NCBI RefSeq assembly: GCF_009765825.1
Contig: NZ_LMUR01000018.1
Location: 1,023,704 to 1,087,703, forward strand
Direction of reading: 5' to 3'
Source of the DNA: Granulicella sp. L60
Lineage (GTDB): Bacteria; Acidobacteriota; Terriglobia; Terriglobales; Acidobacteriaceae
Length of the DNA stretch: 64,000 nt
Part shown: one piece after another, positions 25,375 through 33,562 of the stretch
Layout of the letters: each line of letters opens with the position of its first letter
Position numbering within the stretch: the stretch's first letter is position 1
Made by a program: the position numbers and the translations under genes
Notes under the pieces: model-generated
The model's database searches: none
Told to the model about the DNA's origin: nothing
The model's input: the letters and a program-made list of their open reading frames with translations, nothing else

Positions 25375-27726
25375 GTGCCAGTGAAGGCGAGTTTCCCGGT
25401 GAAGACGAGTTTGTCAGGTCGGCTAGATCGCAGGAGCTTGAGGGTGGTGTGCCTTCTTGGTCTTGTGCTCGCGACGGCAGTGGCTGGTCTTGTGGTGGGG
25501 CTGCCGGGGGTGAAGGCGGGGAGCGAGACGGACGATGCTGCGGCTGCGCGGCTGGCTTACAACCAGAAGATTGCGGAGAAGTACAACTTTCGCTACGGCA
25601 AGGAGTTCCCGTTTCTGCCTTCGAATGCGAACACGGACACGGGGCAGTTCATCGATCCGAAGCAGTTTCTGACGGCGGATTATTGCGGGCACTGCCACAA
25701 GGAGAGCCATACGCAGTGGAGGGAGTCGGCGCACTCGAATGCGAATAGGGTTCCTTACTACCTGAGGAACGTTGCGCTGCTGAACGACTCGAAGGGGATT
25801 GAGTTTTCGCGTCACTGCGAGGGGTGCCACGATCCGATTGCGCTGGTGTCGGGTGCGTTGACCGAGGGTGCTCCGAAGAAGCGGCCTTACGACCAGGATG
25901 GAGTGACGTGTACGGTGTGCCACTCGATACAGAGTGTGGATACGCGGGGCACGGGAAGTTACGTGATGGGGACTCCGGCGGTGCTGGTGGATGACGATGG
26001 CAAGCCGATTACGCGCAAGGTTTCGGATGGGGAGATTCTGGCGCACCTGGATCGTCACAGCAAGGCGGTGATGCGGGATTTGTATCGGACGCCGGAGTTC
26101 TGCTCGGGCTGCCACAAGGCTGCGCTGCCGCGTACGCTGAACGACTACAAGTGGCAGCGTGCGATCTCGCTGTATGACGAGTGGCAGAACTCCTCGTTTG
26201 CGAAGCAGTCGCCGCTGCCGTTCTATGTGAAGGACTCGGTTTCGACGTGCCAGACGTGCCATATGCAGCGGGAGAAGCTCGTGTCGACCGACTCCGGTGC
26301 GAAGAAGGGGGAGCTGGCGTCGCACCGATGGCTGGGGGCGAATACGCTGATCCCGAAGATCTACGGGTACGACGAGCAGGGTGCGCGGGTGACGCAGTTT
26401 CTTGAGAACAGCGTCTTCAACGTGGATATCTTCGGCATAGAGCATGGCGAGATGTTGAACGGGGCTACGTGGAAGAACCTGGACGCTCCGCTGGGGTTGA
26501 CGAAGTTCAACGTGGCGGCGGGCGAGGTGCTGACGGCGGATGTGGTGATCCAGAACAAGGGGATTGCGCATAGCCATGTTCCGGAGCAGCGGGACATGTT
26601 CGAGTCGTGGGTGGCGTTTACAGTGAAGGATGCGACGGGGAAGGTGCTGCACCAGAGCGGCTTCATCAAACCGAACGGCGACCTGGATGAGACGGCGCAC
26701 AGCTTTACGAATCGGCTGATCAACGTGAAGGGCGAGTTGAACGATCTGCACCAGGTGTGGACGAACCGGGTGGTGGCGTACAACAACACGATTCAGTCGG
26801 GGCGGTCGCAGATTGTGCGTTACTCGTTTGTGATGCCGGAGGCGACGGTGGGACCGATTACGTTGACGGCTACGGTGAAGTATCGCCGGTTCGATCAGCA
26901 CTTTGTGGACTTCGGCATGAACAAGCGGCAGTACGAGCAGCCGATTGTGGATATGGTGTCGCAGACGCGGACGATCCAGGTGGGAGAGAACAAGCCTGTG
27001 GCTGCGGGGCCTGCGGAGAATAAAGAGTGGATGCGGTGGAACAACTATGGCGTGGCGCTGCTGGATGCGCAGCAGTACGCGGCTTCTACGCATGCGTTTG
27101 AGCGGGTGGCGGCGCTGCGGCCGGACTATGCGGATGTGTATACGAACATGGCCATCGTGGAGATTCAGTGGGAGCGGTACGACGATGCGCGGCCTAATCT
27201 GGAGAAGGCGTTGAGCCTTGCGCCGGACAATGCACCGAATAATGCGCCGACCAGGGCTCGGGCGCTGTACTATCGTGCGTTGGTGGAGCGCAATATGGGG
27301 AAGATGGATGAGGCGATTGCGGATCTGCAGAAGGTTGCGGCGAGCTTTCCGCGCTCTCGCGATGCGCATCGTGAGCTTGGCTTCTCTTACTATCAGCAGC
27401 ACAAGTACGATCTGGCGCGAGCGGAGTATGAGACGGTGCAGACGATCGATCCGGATGACCTGGCGGCGCACTACAACCTTGCGATTCTGTATCGGCGGCT
27501 TGGGTTGAACGATAAGGCGAAGGTGCAGGCGGCTTACTTCGCGGACCAGAAGGATGATCCAACGGCGAGCACGTATGCGCTGGAGTATCTGCGTGCGCAT
27601 AAGGAGATTGCGAACGAGAGCGTGGTGTGGCACACGCATGAGATGGATTTGCCAGCGAGGCCGGATGGTACGGCTCCGCAGATCGTTGCGCCGATGTCGT
27701 CTTCGATGAGTGGCGGGAGTTTTTAG
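25375..27726 (+). CDS. Five-heme cytochrome c with C-terminal TPR domain
   Basis: 783 residues, exported (hydrophobic segment VVCLLGLVLATAVAGLVVGL at ~24-43). Five CxxCH heme sites: CGHCH (104), CEGCH (148), CTVCH (179), CSGCH (243), CQTCH (292), arranged like the multiheme cytochrome c554/NrfA-like folds. A beta-rich middle region (~300-530; ENSVFNVDIFGIEHGEMLNG) follows, then about five tetratricopeptide repeats (~550-740; GVALLDAQQYAASTHAFERV, AHYNLAILYRRLGLNDKAKV). Start is GTG at 25375; no earlier start was found. Probably a periplasmic electron-transfer or redox protein with a protein-binding arm. A mono-heme cytochrome gene follows 107 bases downstream. Confidence 0.9.
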   Translation: MPVKASFPVKTSLSGRLDRRSLRVVCLLGLVLATAVAGLVVGLPGVKAGSETDDAAAARLAYNQKIAEKYNFRYGKEFPFLPSNANTDTGQFIDPKQFLTADYCGHCHKESHTQWRESAHSNANRVPYYLRNVALLNDSKGIEFSRHCEGCHDPIALVSGALTEGAPKKRPYDQDGVTCTVCHSIQSVDTRGTGSYVMGTPAVLVDDDGKPITRKVSDGEILAHLDRHSKAVMRDLYRTPEFCSGCHKAALPRTLNDYKWQRAISLYDEWQNSSFAKQSPLPFYVKDSVSTCQTCHMQREKLVSTDSGAKKGELASHRWLGANTLIPKIYGYDEQGARVTQFLENSVFNVDIFGIEHGEMLNGATWKNLDAPLGLTKFNVAAGEVLTADVVIQNKGIAHSHVPEQRDMFESWVAFTVKDATGKVLHQSGFIKPNGDLDETAHSFTNRLINVKGELNDLHQVWTNRVVAYNNTIQSGRSQIVRYSFVMPEATVGPITLTATVKYRRFDQHFVDFGMNKRQYEQPIVDMVSQTRTIQVGENKPVAAGPAENKEWMRWNNYGVALLDAQQYAASTHAFERVAALRPDYADVYTNMAIVEIQWERYDDARPNLEKALSLAPDNAPNNAPTRARALYYRALVERNMGKMDEAIADLQKVAASFPRSRDAHRELGFSYYQQHKYDLARAEYETVQTIDPDDLAAHYNLAILYRRLGLNDKAKVQAAYFADQKDDPTASTYALEYLRAHKEIANESVVWHTHEMDLPARPDGTAPQIVAPMSSSMSGGSF

Positions 27727-27833
27727 GAAGACGGACGGTACTTTTATTTCTCTGCTATTTTGTTTTCCATTTTTTAAATTTATTCGCGCGGTAGATGTTC
27801 GCGTAGTTGGGAAGAGTCTGGATCTTGTTGCTC

Positions 27834-28259
27834 ATGCGTGATGGTCGAAAAAACTTTTGCTCTCTGGCTGGGGCTTTGAGAGCGGCTGCGGTGGTTGTGG
27901 GGTCGTGCGGGTTGACGCTGGGTGGCGCTGGATTTTTGGGTGGGCTGCCGCATGGGAGTGTTGGTGTGGTTCATGCTTCGAAGGATAGTGAGCGGGCGGG
28001 AGCGGTGCTGTTTCATGAGAAGGGGTGTGAGCACTGCCATGGCGCGGATGCAAGGGGGACCGATCAAGCACCGGATCTGAGTACGGTGGGAAAGCGGTTG
28101 AAGAAGGAGCAGATTGCGCACCAGATTCATGATGGCGGCGCGTCGATGCCTGCGTTCGGGGATGTGCTGCAGCAGGATGAGATTACGGATCTGGTGGATT
28201 TTCTGCATGCGAAGCGGAAGGCTCCGCGTGGTGGGATGGTGAAGGGTGGTACTCCGTAG
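27834..28259 (+). CDS. Mono-heme c-type cytochrome
   Basis: About 141 residues. Hydrophobic signal-like segment (LRAAAVVVGSCGLTLGGAGF), then one heme site GCEHCHGADARGTDQAPDL and a distal Met region (GASMPAFGDVLQQDEITDLV) followed by a final helix DFLHAKR, as in class I cytochromes c. ATG 27834 is preferred; a TTG at 27807 extends it by nine residues and is nearer a GGAAGAG, so the start is uncertain. Probably cotranscribed with the five-heme cytochrome and acting as its soluble or tethered electron carrier. Confidence 0.85.
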   Translation: MRDGRKNFCSLAGALRAAAVVVGSCGLTLGGAGFLGGLPHGSVGVVHASKDSERAGAVLFHEKGCEHCHGADARGTDQAPDLSTVGKRLKKEQIAHQIHDGGASMPAFGDVLQQDEITDLVDFLHAKRKAPRGGMVKGGTP

Positions 28260-28392
28260 GTTTGTTCTGCTTCTTTTCTTTTAAGACAGGCACGGCGTGC
28301 TGCGCGCACGGCGCGATCTGCCATCGAGGCTGACGCGCCTTCGGCGCCATTCTGGGGTGGTTATGTGAGACAGGCGACTGCTCGAGGGCTGG

Positions 28393-29658
28393 CTACCAGA
28401 AGTAGGAGGCTTCGATCTTTGGTGTGCCGGGTTCGCCGTTGATGATCTGGGTACTGAGGACGATCTCCATATTCTTCTTGTTGCCGGCGGCGCGGGTGAG
28501 GCGCTCGAGCTGGGCGAGGTCGTTGGGGTTGGTGAGGAACTCGCCGGCGGCGATGGTGCCTCCGCGTCCGATGCCCGCGGTGACGATGGCGATGCGACCG
28601 GTGACGGTGTCGGTGAAGCGGGCGAGGATGGCGTAGTCACTATAGATATTGGTGGCCATCTGCTGGGTGCGGTCGACGGTCCAACGGGTTTGGCTGGCGC
28701 TGTCGACGATGCGGAACTGGCTCATGTCGGGGTTGTTGGCGAAGTGATAGCGGAGGCCCTTGGTGAGGCGGAGGGTCCATGCGTTGTCGAATGCGCCGAT
28801 GAAGATGGTGGGGCCGGCGCGGAGGTCGGTGAGGGTGGTGACGTCTTCGCCGCGGAGGGTGAAGGCCTTGCCGTCGGCGTGGAGGATTCCGGCCATGTGG
28901 ACGATGGGGCTGAGGTCGTCGATGACGACGGCGGTGAGGTTGTCGGTGAGGGTGAGCTGGTGGGTGGGGTCGGCGGCGTCGCGGAGGGTGATGGCGGCGT
29001 ACTTGCTTTGGTCGGCGATGCAGAAGAGGACGGGGTCGTTACTGCTGAGGATGGGGCCCCAGAAGAAATCGAATGGGGTGCGGTGGTGGGCGTTCCAGAG
29101 AAGGGCTCCGGTGGCGGCGGCGATGACTAAGAGGACGCAGAGGGAGAGGAAGGCGGTGCGCCAGGGATTGGTGGGGGGTGTGGGGACGGGTTCGTGGTGG
29201 TGGGGGATTGCGGGTGGGTCTGGGGCTTGGGTTAGGTCTGTGGGGCGGTCTGCGGGGTTTGTGGTCTGCGCTGTGCGTGGGGTGGTTGAGGGCCAGTGGA
29301 ACTGCGGGATGTAGGAGCCGGGTAGGAGGGAGATGCGGAGTTCTTGCTCGTGGCCGGGGTCTTGATAGTACTGGGCGATGCGCTTGCGGATCTCGGCGGC
29401 GGTGACGCGGACGATGGGGTCGGAGGAGGTGTCGTAGTCGGCGGGCTTGCCGAAGATCTCGATGCCGAGGGTTCGCTCTTTGAGGTCGTCGGTTTGGCCG
29501 GAGAGGGTGTGGTCGATGACGAAGCGGAGGAAGGAGGGGAAGCGGCGGCTGTGGCTGAAGTGGGGGTTGGCGAGGAGGCGCTCCATCTGGAGATGGATGG
29601 CGCTCTTTTGTTCTTCGGTGAAGCCTCCGGGAGTGTTTGTTATCGAGTCAACCAGCAT
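28393..29658 (-). CDS. Membrane-anchored winged-helix-like regulator (acidobacterial type)
   Basis: 421 residues. The N-terminal ~115 residues (FLRFVIDHTLSGQTDDLKER, TLGIEIFGKPADYDTSSDPI, VRVTAAEIRKRIAQYY, LRISLLPGSYIPQF) match a DNA-binding-like domain that I recognise as frequent at the N-terminus of acidobacterial membrane regulators; databases often call it HTH or adenylate-cyclase-like. A proline-rich linker (~121-165) leads to one membrane helix (~168-188; FLSLCVLLVIAAATGALLW). The outer part (~190-421) may sense a ligand. Design is reminiscent of ToxR/CadC. It converges with the cytochrome gene and diverges from receptor 2, which it may control. TATAAT occurs on the minus strand at 29682-29687. 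Confidence 0.7.
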   Translation of the reverse strand: MLVDSITNTPGGFTEEQKSAIHLQMERLLANPHFSHSRRFPSFLRFVIDHTLSGQTDDLKERTLGIEIFGKPADYDTSSDPIVRVTAAEIRKRIAQYYQDPGHEQELRISLLPGSYIPQFHWPSTTPRTAQTTNPADRPTDLTQAPDPPAIPHHHEPVPTPPTNPWRTAFLSLCVLLVIAAATGALLWNAHHRTPFDFFWGPILSSNDPVLFCIADQSKYAAITLRDAADPTHQLTLTDNLTAVVIDDLSPIVHMAGILHADGKAFTLRGEDVTTLTDLRAGPTIFIGAFDNAWTLRLTKGLRYHFANNPDMSQFRIVDSASQTRWTVDRTQQMATNIYSDYAILARFTDTVTGRIAIVTAGIGRGGTIAAGEFLTNPNDLAQLERLTRAAGNKKNMEIVLSTQIINGEPGTPKIEASYFW

Positions 29659-29681
29659 GGGTGGCCATCCGCAGATGAGGG

Positions 29682-29687
29682 ATTATA
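29682..29687 (-). promoter_or_regulatory. Candidate -10 box of the membrane regulator gene
   Basis: Minus-strand TATAAT 24 bases before the start codon; the -35 region (TACCAG or ATACCA) is weak. It would give a very short leader. Confidence 0.3.
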
Positions 29688-29929
29688 GCGTAAATACAGT
29701 GTTACTGGTATGGAAGGATGTCTTGTGTAAGTGCAGATGATAAAGGGGTTGCGGGAGAATTTACATGTAAAGAGAAGGAGTGCTTGCCGCAAGGACCTTA
29801 CGGAGGGCGGTGAGGGATACCTATAAATCGGCCGTTCGACATTCCTGAACTTTCTGGTTGCTCTGTTGGTGTCGTGATGTTGCGCGAGGCTTGGCGGAGT
29901 GGCTGGGGTTCGGCTTTTTGGAGGCTACT

Positions 29930-32900
29930 TTGAGACGAGATGGATTTTATAGGCGCGGAATTTTGATTCTGCTCGCGGTGCTGGTGTGCGGCGTTCCATG
30001 GGCGCTGGGGCAACTGGCGGTGACGACGGCGACGTTGAGCGGTACGGTGACAGATCCTTCGGGGGCGTTGGTGCCGCAGGCGTCGGTGCAACTGGTGAGC
30101 GGGGAGAACGGGATCAAGCGGGGGGTGGTGACGGACGCGAGCGGGCGCTACTCGTTTACGCAGCTTCCGCCTTCGACGTACAGCCTGACGGTTCAGGGGA
30201 AGGGCTTCAAGGAGTACAGGCAGAACGGGATTGTGCTGGATGCGTCGGTGAGCGCGAGCCAGAATGTGGCGCTGACGGTGGGGTCGGAGACGCAGGAGGT
30301 GGTGGTGACGTCGCAGGCGTCGCTGCTGAATACGGAGAATGCGAATATCGCAGCGTCGATCGATGCGAAGCAGGTGGTGGAGCTGCCGCTGAATCTGCGC
30401 AACGTGTATGGGCTGGCGACGCTGAACTCGTCGGTGAACAATACGTCTGAGGGGCAGATGCTTCTGGGCGGCGGTGGGCCGAGCACGGATAACGCGGACC
30501 AGGATATTTCGTTCCTGAACTTTGCGGGAGGGTTCTTTGGGACCTCGGCGTTTCTGCTGGATGGGGTTTGGGACACGGACCCGGAGTGGGGCGCGGTGAT
30601 CTACGTTCCGTCGGTGGATGCGGTGTCGGAGTTCAAGGTACAGAACAACTCGTTTACGGCGCAGTATGGATGGAGCACGGGAAACGTGGTGAACGTGGTG
30701 TCGAAGTCGGGCACGAACCGTTTTCATGGAAGCGCGTACGAGTTTTATCGCAACGATGCGCTGGATGCGAATCTCTGGTTCAGCAACCATAACGGGTTGC
30801 CGCGCGAGAGCTTCAACCGGAATCAGTATGGCGTGTCGGCGGGCGGGCCGTTGTATATTCCGAAGTTCTACCCGCAGAAGGAGAAGACGTTTATCTTCGG
30901 GCTGTATGAGCGGTTGACGCTGGCGACTCCGACGAATAGCACGTTCACAGTGCCGAACGGAGACTTTCGCGCTGGCAACTTCAGTGCGCTGCTGGGCGGA
31001 CAGGGTAAGGACAGCGCAGGGAATCCTGTGGTGGATGCGCTTGGACGTCCGGTGCTGGTGGGGCAGATCTATAACCCGCGGAGTACACGCGCTATTACGG
31101 CTGGACAGGTGGATCCTACGACGGGACTGGTTGCGACGCGCACGGGATTTATTCGCGATCCGATACCGAACAACGTGATTACGTCGGTGGGGAGCATTGA
31201 CCCGATTGGCGCGAAGCTGGTGAGCTACTATCCGACGGCTGCAACGTCCGCGCTTACGAATAACTTTGCAGCTACGGGGACGGCACCTGCGCGGTCGAAC
31301 GAGTATTTGATTCGCGTGGACCACAACATCAACGACTCGGCGAGAGTTTACTTTCGCTACTCGTATAAGCAGGAGTTCAAGACGGGTACGCCGGACTACT
31401 GGGGAACGAGTAACGAGGCAGGGCCTGGAAATGCGAGGCCGAACAATCGGTACAACCTTACGGCTGGTTACAGCCAGATATTTAGTCCGACCTTTACGAT
31501 GAACCTGACGGCGGGTGTGTCGTTGTGGCATGAGACTTCGACGAATCAGTCGAGGGGTTTTCTGCCTTCGACGCTTGGGCTTCCGAGTTATCTGGATGCG
31601 AATAGTCCTGAGTTTCCGATTGTGAACGTCGGTGGGCAGTCGCCTCTGGGTCCGCTGACGAATGAGACGGTGACGAACCATGGGCCGGTGGGAAGCGTTG
31701 CGCTGGATCTGATCAAGACGCGTGGACATCACACGATCAACTTCGGGTTTATGTTTGCCGAGCTTGAAGACGATCAGGCTAACTTCTTTCAATCGACGCT
31801 GGACTCGGGTGGGACGTTTACGTCTGGACCGGATCCGAATAATGCAGTTCCTTTTACTACTGGAAATGGGCTGGCGCAGTTGTTGCTTGGAGTGCTTGAT
31901 AACTCGGGTAGTCCGACGAACACTGCGACGTCGACGGGGACTACTTATAATCCTGCGGTTGCGACGCATTACTTCGGCGGGTATGTGCAGGATGACTGGA
32001 ATATAAGGCCGAGGCTGACGTTGAATCTTGGCTTCCGGTATGAGGTTCAGACGGCGCCGACGTATCGGCATAACGTTGCGTCGACGTTCAACCCGACTGC
32101 GCCGAATCCGATTGGGCAGGCGCTGGGAACGACGGTGCCGGGCGAGTTGCAGTTTCTCTCGGACAGCCAGCGCAGCGTGTACAACACGAACTTCGAAAAC
32201 TTCGCTCCGCGTATCGGCTTTAGTTACCAGGCTCCGGGGAATCTGATTATTCATGGTGGGTATGGAATTTTTTATCCGCCATCGATTACGTGTTGCTTCC
32301 CTGGTGAGAGCGCGGGGTTTGCGAGTTCGACGATCTCTCCGGTGACGCTTGATTCGATTAGTCCGAATCCTGCGGTGACCATAGCGAATCCGTTCCCGAA
32401 TGGTTTTATTCCGATTACGGGGAGTTCACTTGGAGGGTTGCAACAGGTGGGCAATGCGGTGACGAGCGCCTTCATCAATCGCAAGTCCAGCTATGTGCAG
32501 CAGTATATGTTTGGCTGGCAGTGGGGGATTTCGCCGAACGATTCTCTTGAGGCGGACTACGTCGGCAATCATGGACTGCATATCATCAACTCGAATCTGA
32601 ACAGGGCTCAGCTGAATCCGCAGTTTCTTGGACTGGGGCCGGATGCTTTGAATGCGCAGGTGCCGAATCCTTTTTTCGGCGCGATTCCTGCGGGTACGAG
32701 CAGTTGCGCGCTGGATCAGCCGACGATCGTTCGGTCGCATCTGCTGTCGCCGTATCCGCAGTATTGCAATGTGACGGAGAACGATCCGCCGGCGGGATTC
32801 TCGAACTACAACGCGCTGCAGGTTTCTTACAATCATCGCTTCAGCAAGGGGTTGACGGCGCTGGTGTCGTATACCTACTCGAAGTTTCTCGACAACGTGG

Positions 32901-33562
32901 AGGGAAATAACTCGTGGTCTTACTCGGGTAATCCGGGGCCGGCGAACAACTACAATCTGGCGGCGGAGAAGAGCGTGGATGGATCGGATACGCCGCACAG
33001 CCTGGTGGCGAACTACATCTACGAGCTGCCGATTGGACGTGGGCGGGCTGTTGGCGGAAACATGAATCGTGCTGCGAACGCGGTGGTCGGCGGATGGGAG
33101 GTCTCGCAGATTGCTACGTTCAAGACGGGCATTCCGTTGAGTATCAGCGGCTCGAACTATAACTCGTATGGCGGTAATCCGAGGCCGGATGTGGTTGGGG
33201 ATCTTCATGTCGCGCATCCGAGTGTGGAGGAGTGGTTCAATACGGGGGCGTTTGCGTACGCGCCGTATGGAACGTTCGGGACGGCTCCGCGTTTCTTCTC
33301 GACACTACGTGGTCCGGGGTATCAGAACTGGGATACGTCGATTATGAAGAACTGGCGCTTCACGGAGTCGATGCGTCTGCAGTTCCGCGCGGAGATGTAC
33401 AACACGTTCAACCATCCGCAGTTCTACGCTCCGCAGGGAGGAGGCGCGTCCTATACTGGCTGCGACCCGAATGCAGAGTCTACATGCCAGTCAGGATTGG
33501 GACAGATTACCAATGCATTCCCCGCGAGAACGGTGCAGTTCGCAGGGAAGTTCTATTGGTGA
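29930..33562 (+). CDS. TonB-dependent receptor with carboxypeptidase-regulatory-like domain (receptor 2)
   Basis: 1210 residues, outer membrane. A TTG start at 29930 is preferred: GGAGG (29920-29924) lies 5 bases upstream and the following peptide (RRDGFYRRGILILLAVLVCG ending at ALGQ) is a good signal sequence; a longer frame to 29858 lacks a ribosome site. The regulatory domain (TATLSGTVTDPSGALVPQAS, TDASGRYSFTQLPPSTYSL) is followed by plug-like (VVELPLNLRNVYGLATLN) and barrel segments, ending in aromatic VQFAGKFYW. It precedes an exported TPR protein and a GH31 enzyme, suggesting oligosaccharide uptake; G-rich third positions differ from receptor 1. Confidence 0.9.
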   Translation: MRRDGFYRRGILILLAVLVCGVPWALGQLAVTTATLSGTVTDPSGALVPQASVQLVSGENGIKRGVVTDASGRYSFTQLPPSTYSLTVQGKGFKEYRQNGIVLDASVSASQNVALTVGSETQEVVVTSQASLLNTENANIAASIDAKQVVELPLNLRNVYGLATLNSSVNNTSEGQMLLGGGGPSTDNADQDISFLNFAGGFFGTSAFLLDGVWDTDPEWGAVIYVPSVDAVSEFKVQNNSFTAQYGWSTGNVVNVVSKSGTNRFHGSAYEFYRNDALDANLWFSNHNGLPRESFNRNQYGVSAGGPLYIPKFYPQKEKTFIFGLYERLTLATPTNSTFTVPNGDFRAGNFSALLGGQGKDSAGNPVVDALGRPVLVGQIYNPRSTRAITAGQVDPTTGLVATRTGFIRDPIPNNVITSVGSIDPIGAKLVSYYPTAATSALTNNFAATGTAPARSNEYLIRVDHNINDSARVYFRYSYKQEFKTGTPDYWGTSNEAGPGNARPNNRYNLTAGYSQIFSPTFTMNLTAGVSLWHETSTNQSRGFLPSTLGLPSYLDANSPEFPIVNVGGQSPLGPLTNETVTNHGPVGSVALDLIKTRGHHTINFGFMFAELEDDQANFFQSTLDSGGTFTSGPDPNNAVPFTTGNGLAQLLLGVLDNSGSPTNTATSTGTTYNPAVATHYFGGYVQDDWNIRPRLTLNLGFRYEVQTAPTYRHNVASTFNPTAPNPIGQALGTTVPGELQFLSDSQRSVYNTNFENFAPRIGFSYQAPGNLIIHGGYGIFYPPSITCCFPGESAGFASSTISPVTLDSISPNPAVTIANPFPNGFIPITGSSLGGLQQVGNAVTSAFINRKSSYVQQYMFGWQWGISPNDSLEADYVGNHGLHIINSNLNRAQLNPQFLGLGPDALNAQVPNPFFGAIPAGTSSCALDQPTIVRSHLLSPYPQYCNVTENDPPAGFSNYNALQVSYNHRFSKGLTALVSYTYSKFLDNVEGNNSWSYSGNPGPANNYNLAAEKSVDGSDTPHSLVANYIYELPIGRGRAVGGNMNRAANAVVGGWEVSQIATFKTGIPLSISGSNYNSYGGNPRPDVVGDLHVAHPSVEEWFNTGAFAYAPYGTFGTAPRFFSTLRGPGYQNWDTSIMKNWRFTESMRLQFRAEMYNTFNHPQFYAPQGGGASYTGCDPNAESTCQSGLGQITNAFPARTVQFAGKFYW

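Noticed and set aside
25423-27639. Long antisense open frame (738 codons) opposite the multiheme cytochrome
   Set aside because: The sense strand has five heme motifs and TPRs; the antisense translation is Arg/His-rich shadow sequence.
29798-32254. Antisense open frame of 818 codons opposite receptor 2
   Set aside because: Basic, compositionally biased translation with no motif; sense strand is a clear TonB-dependent receptor.
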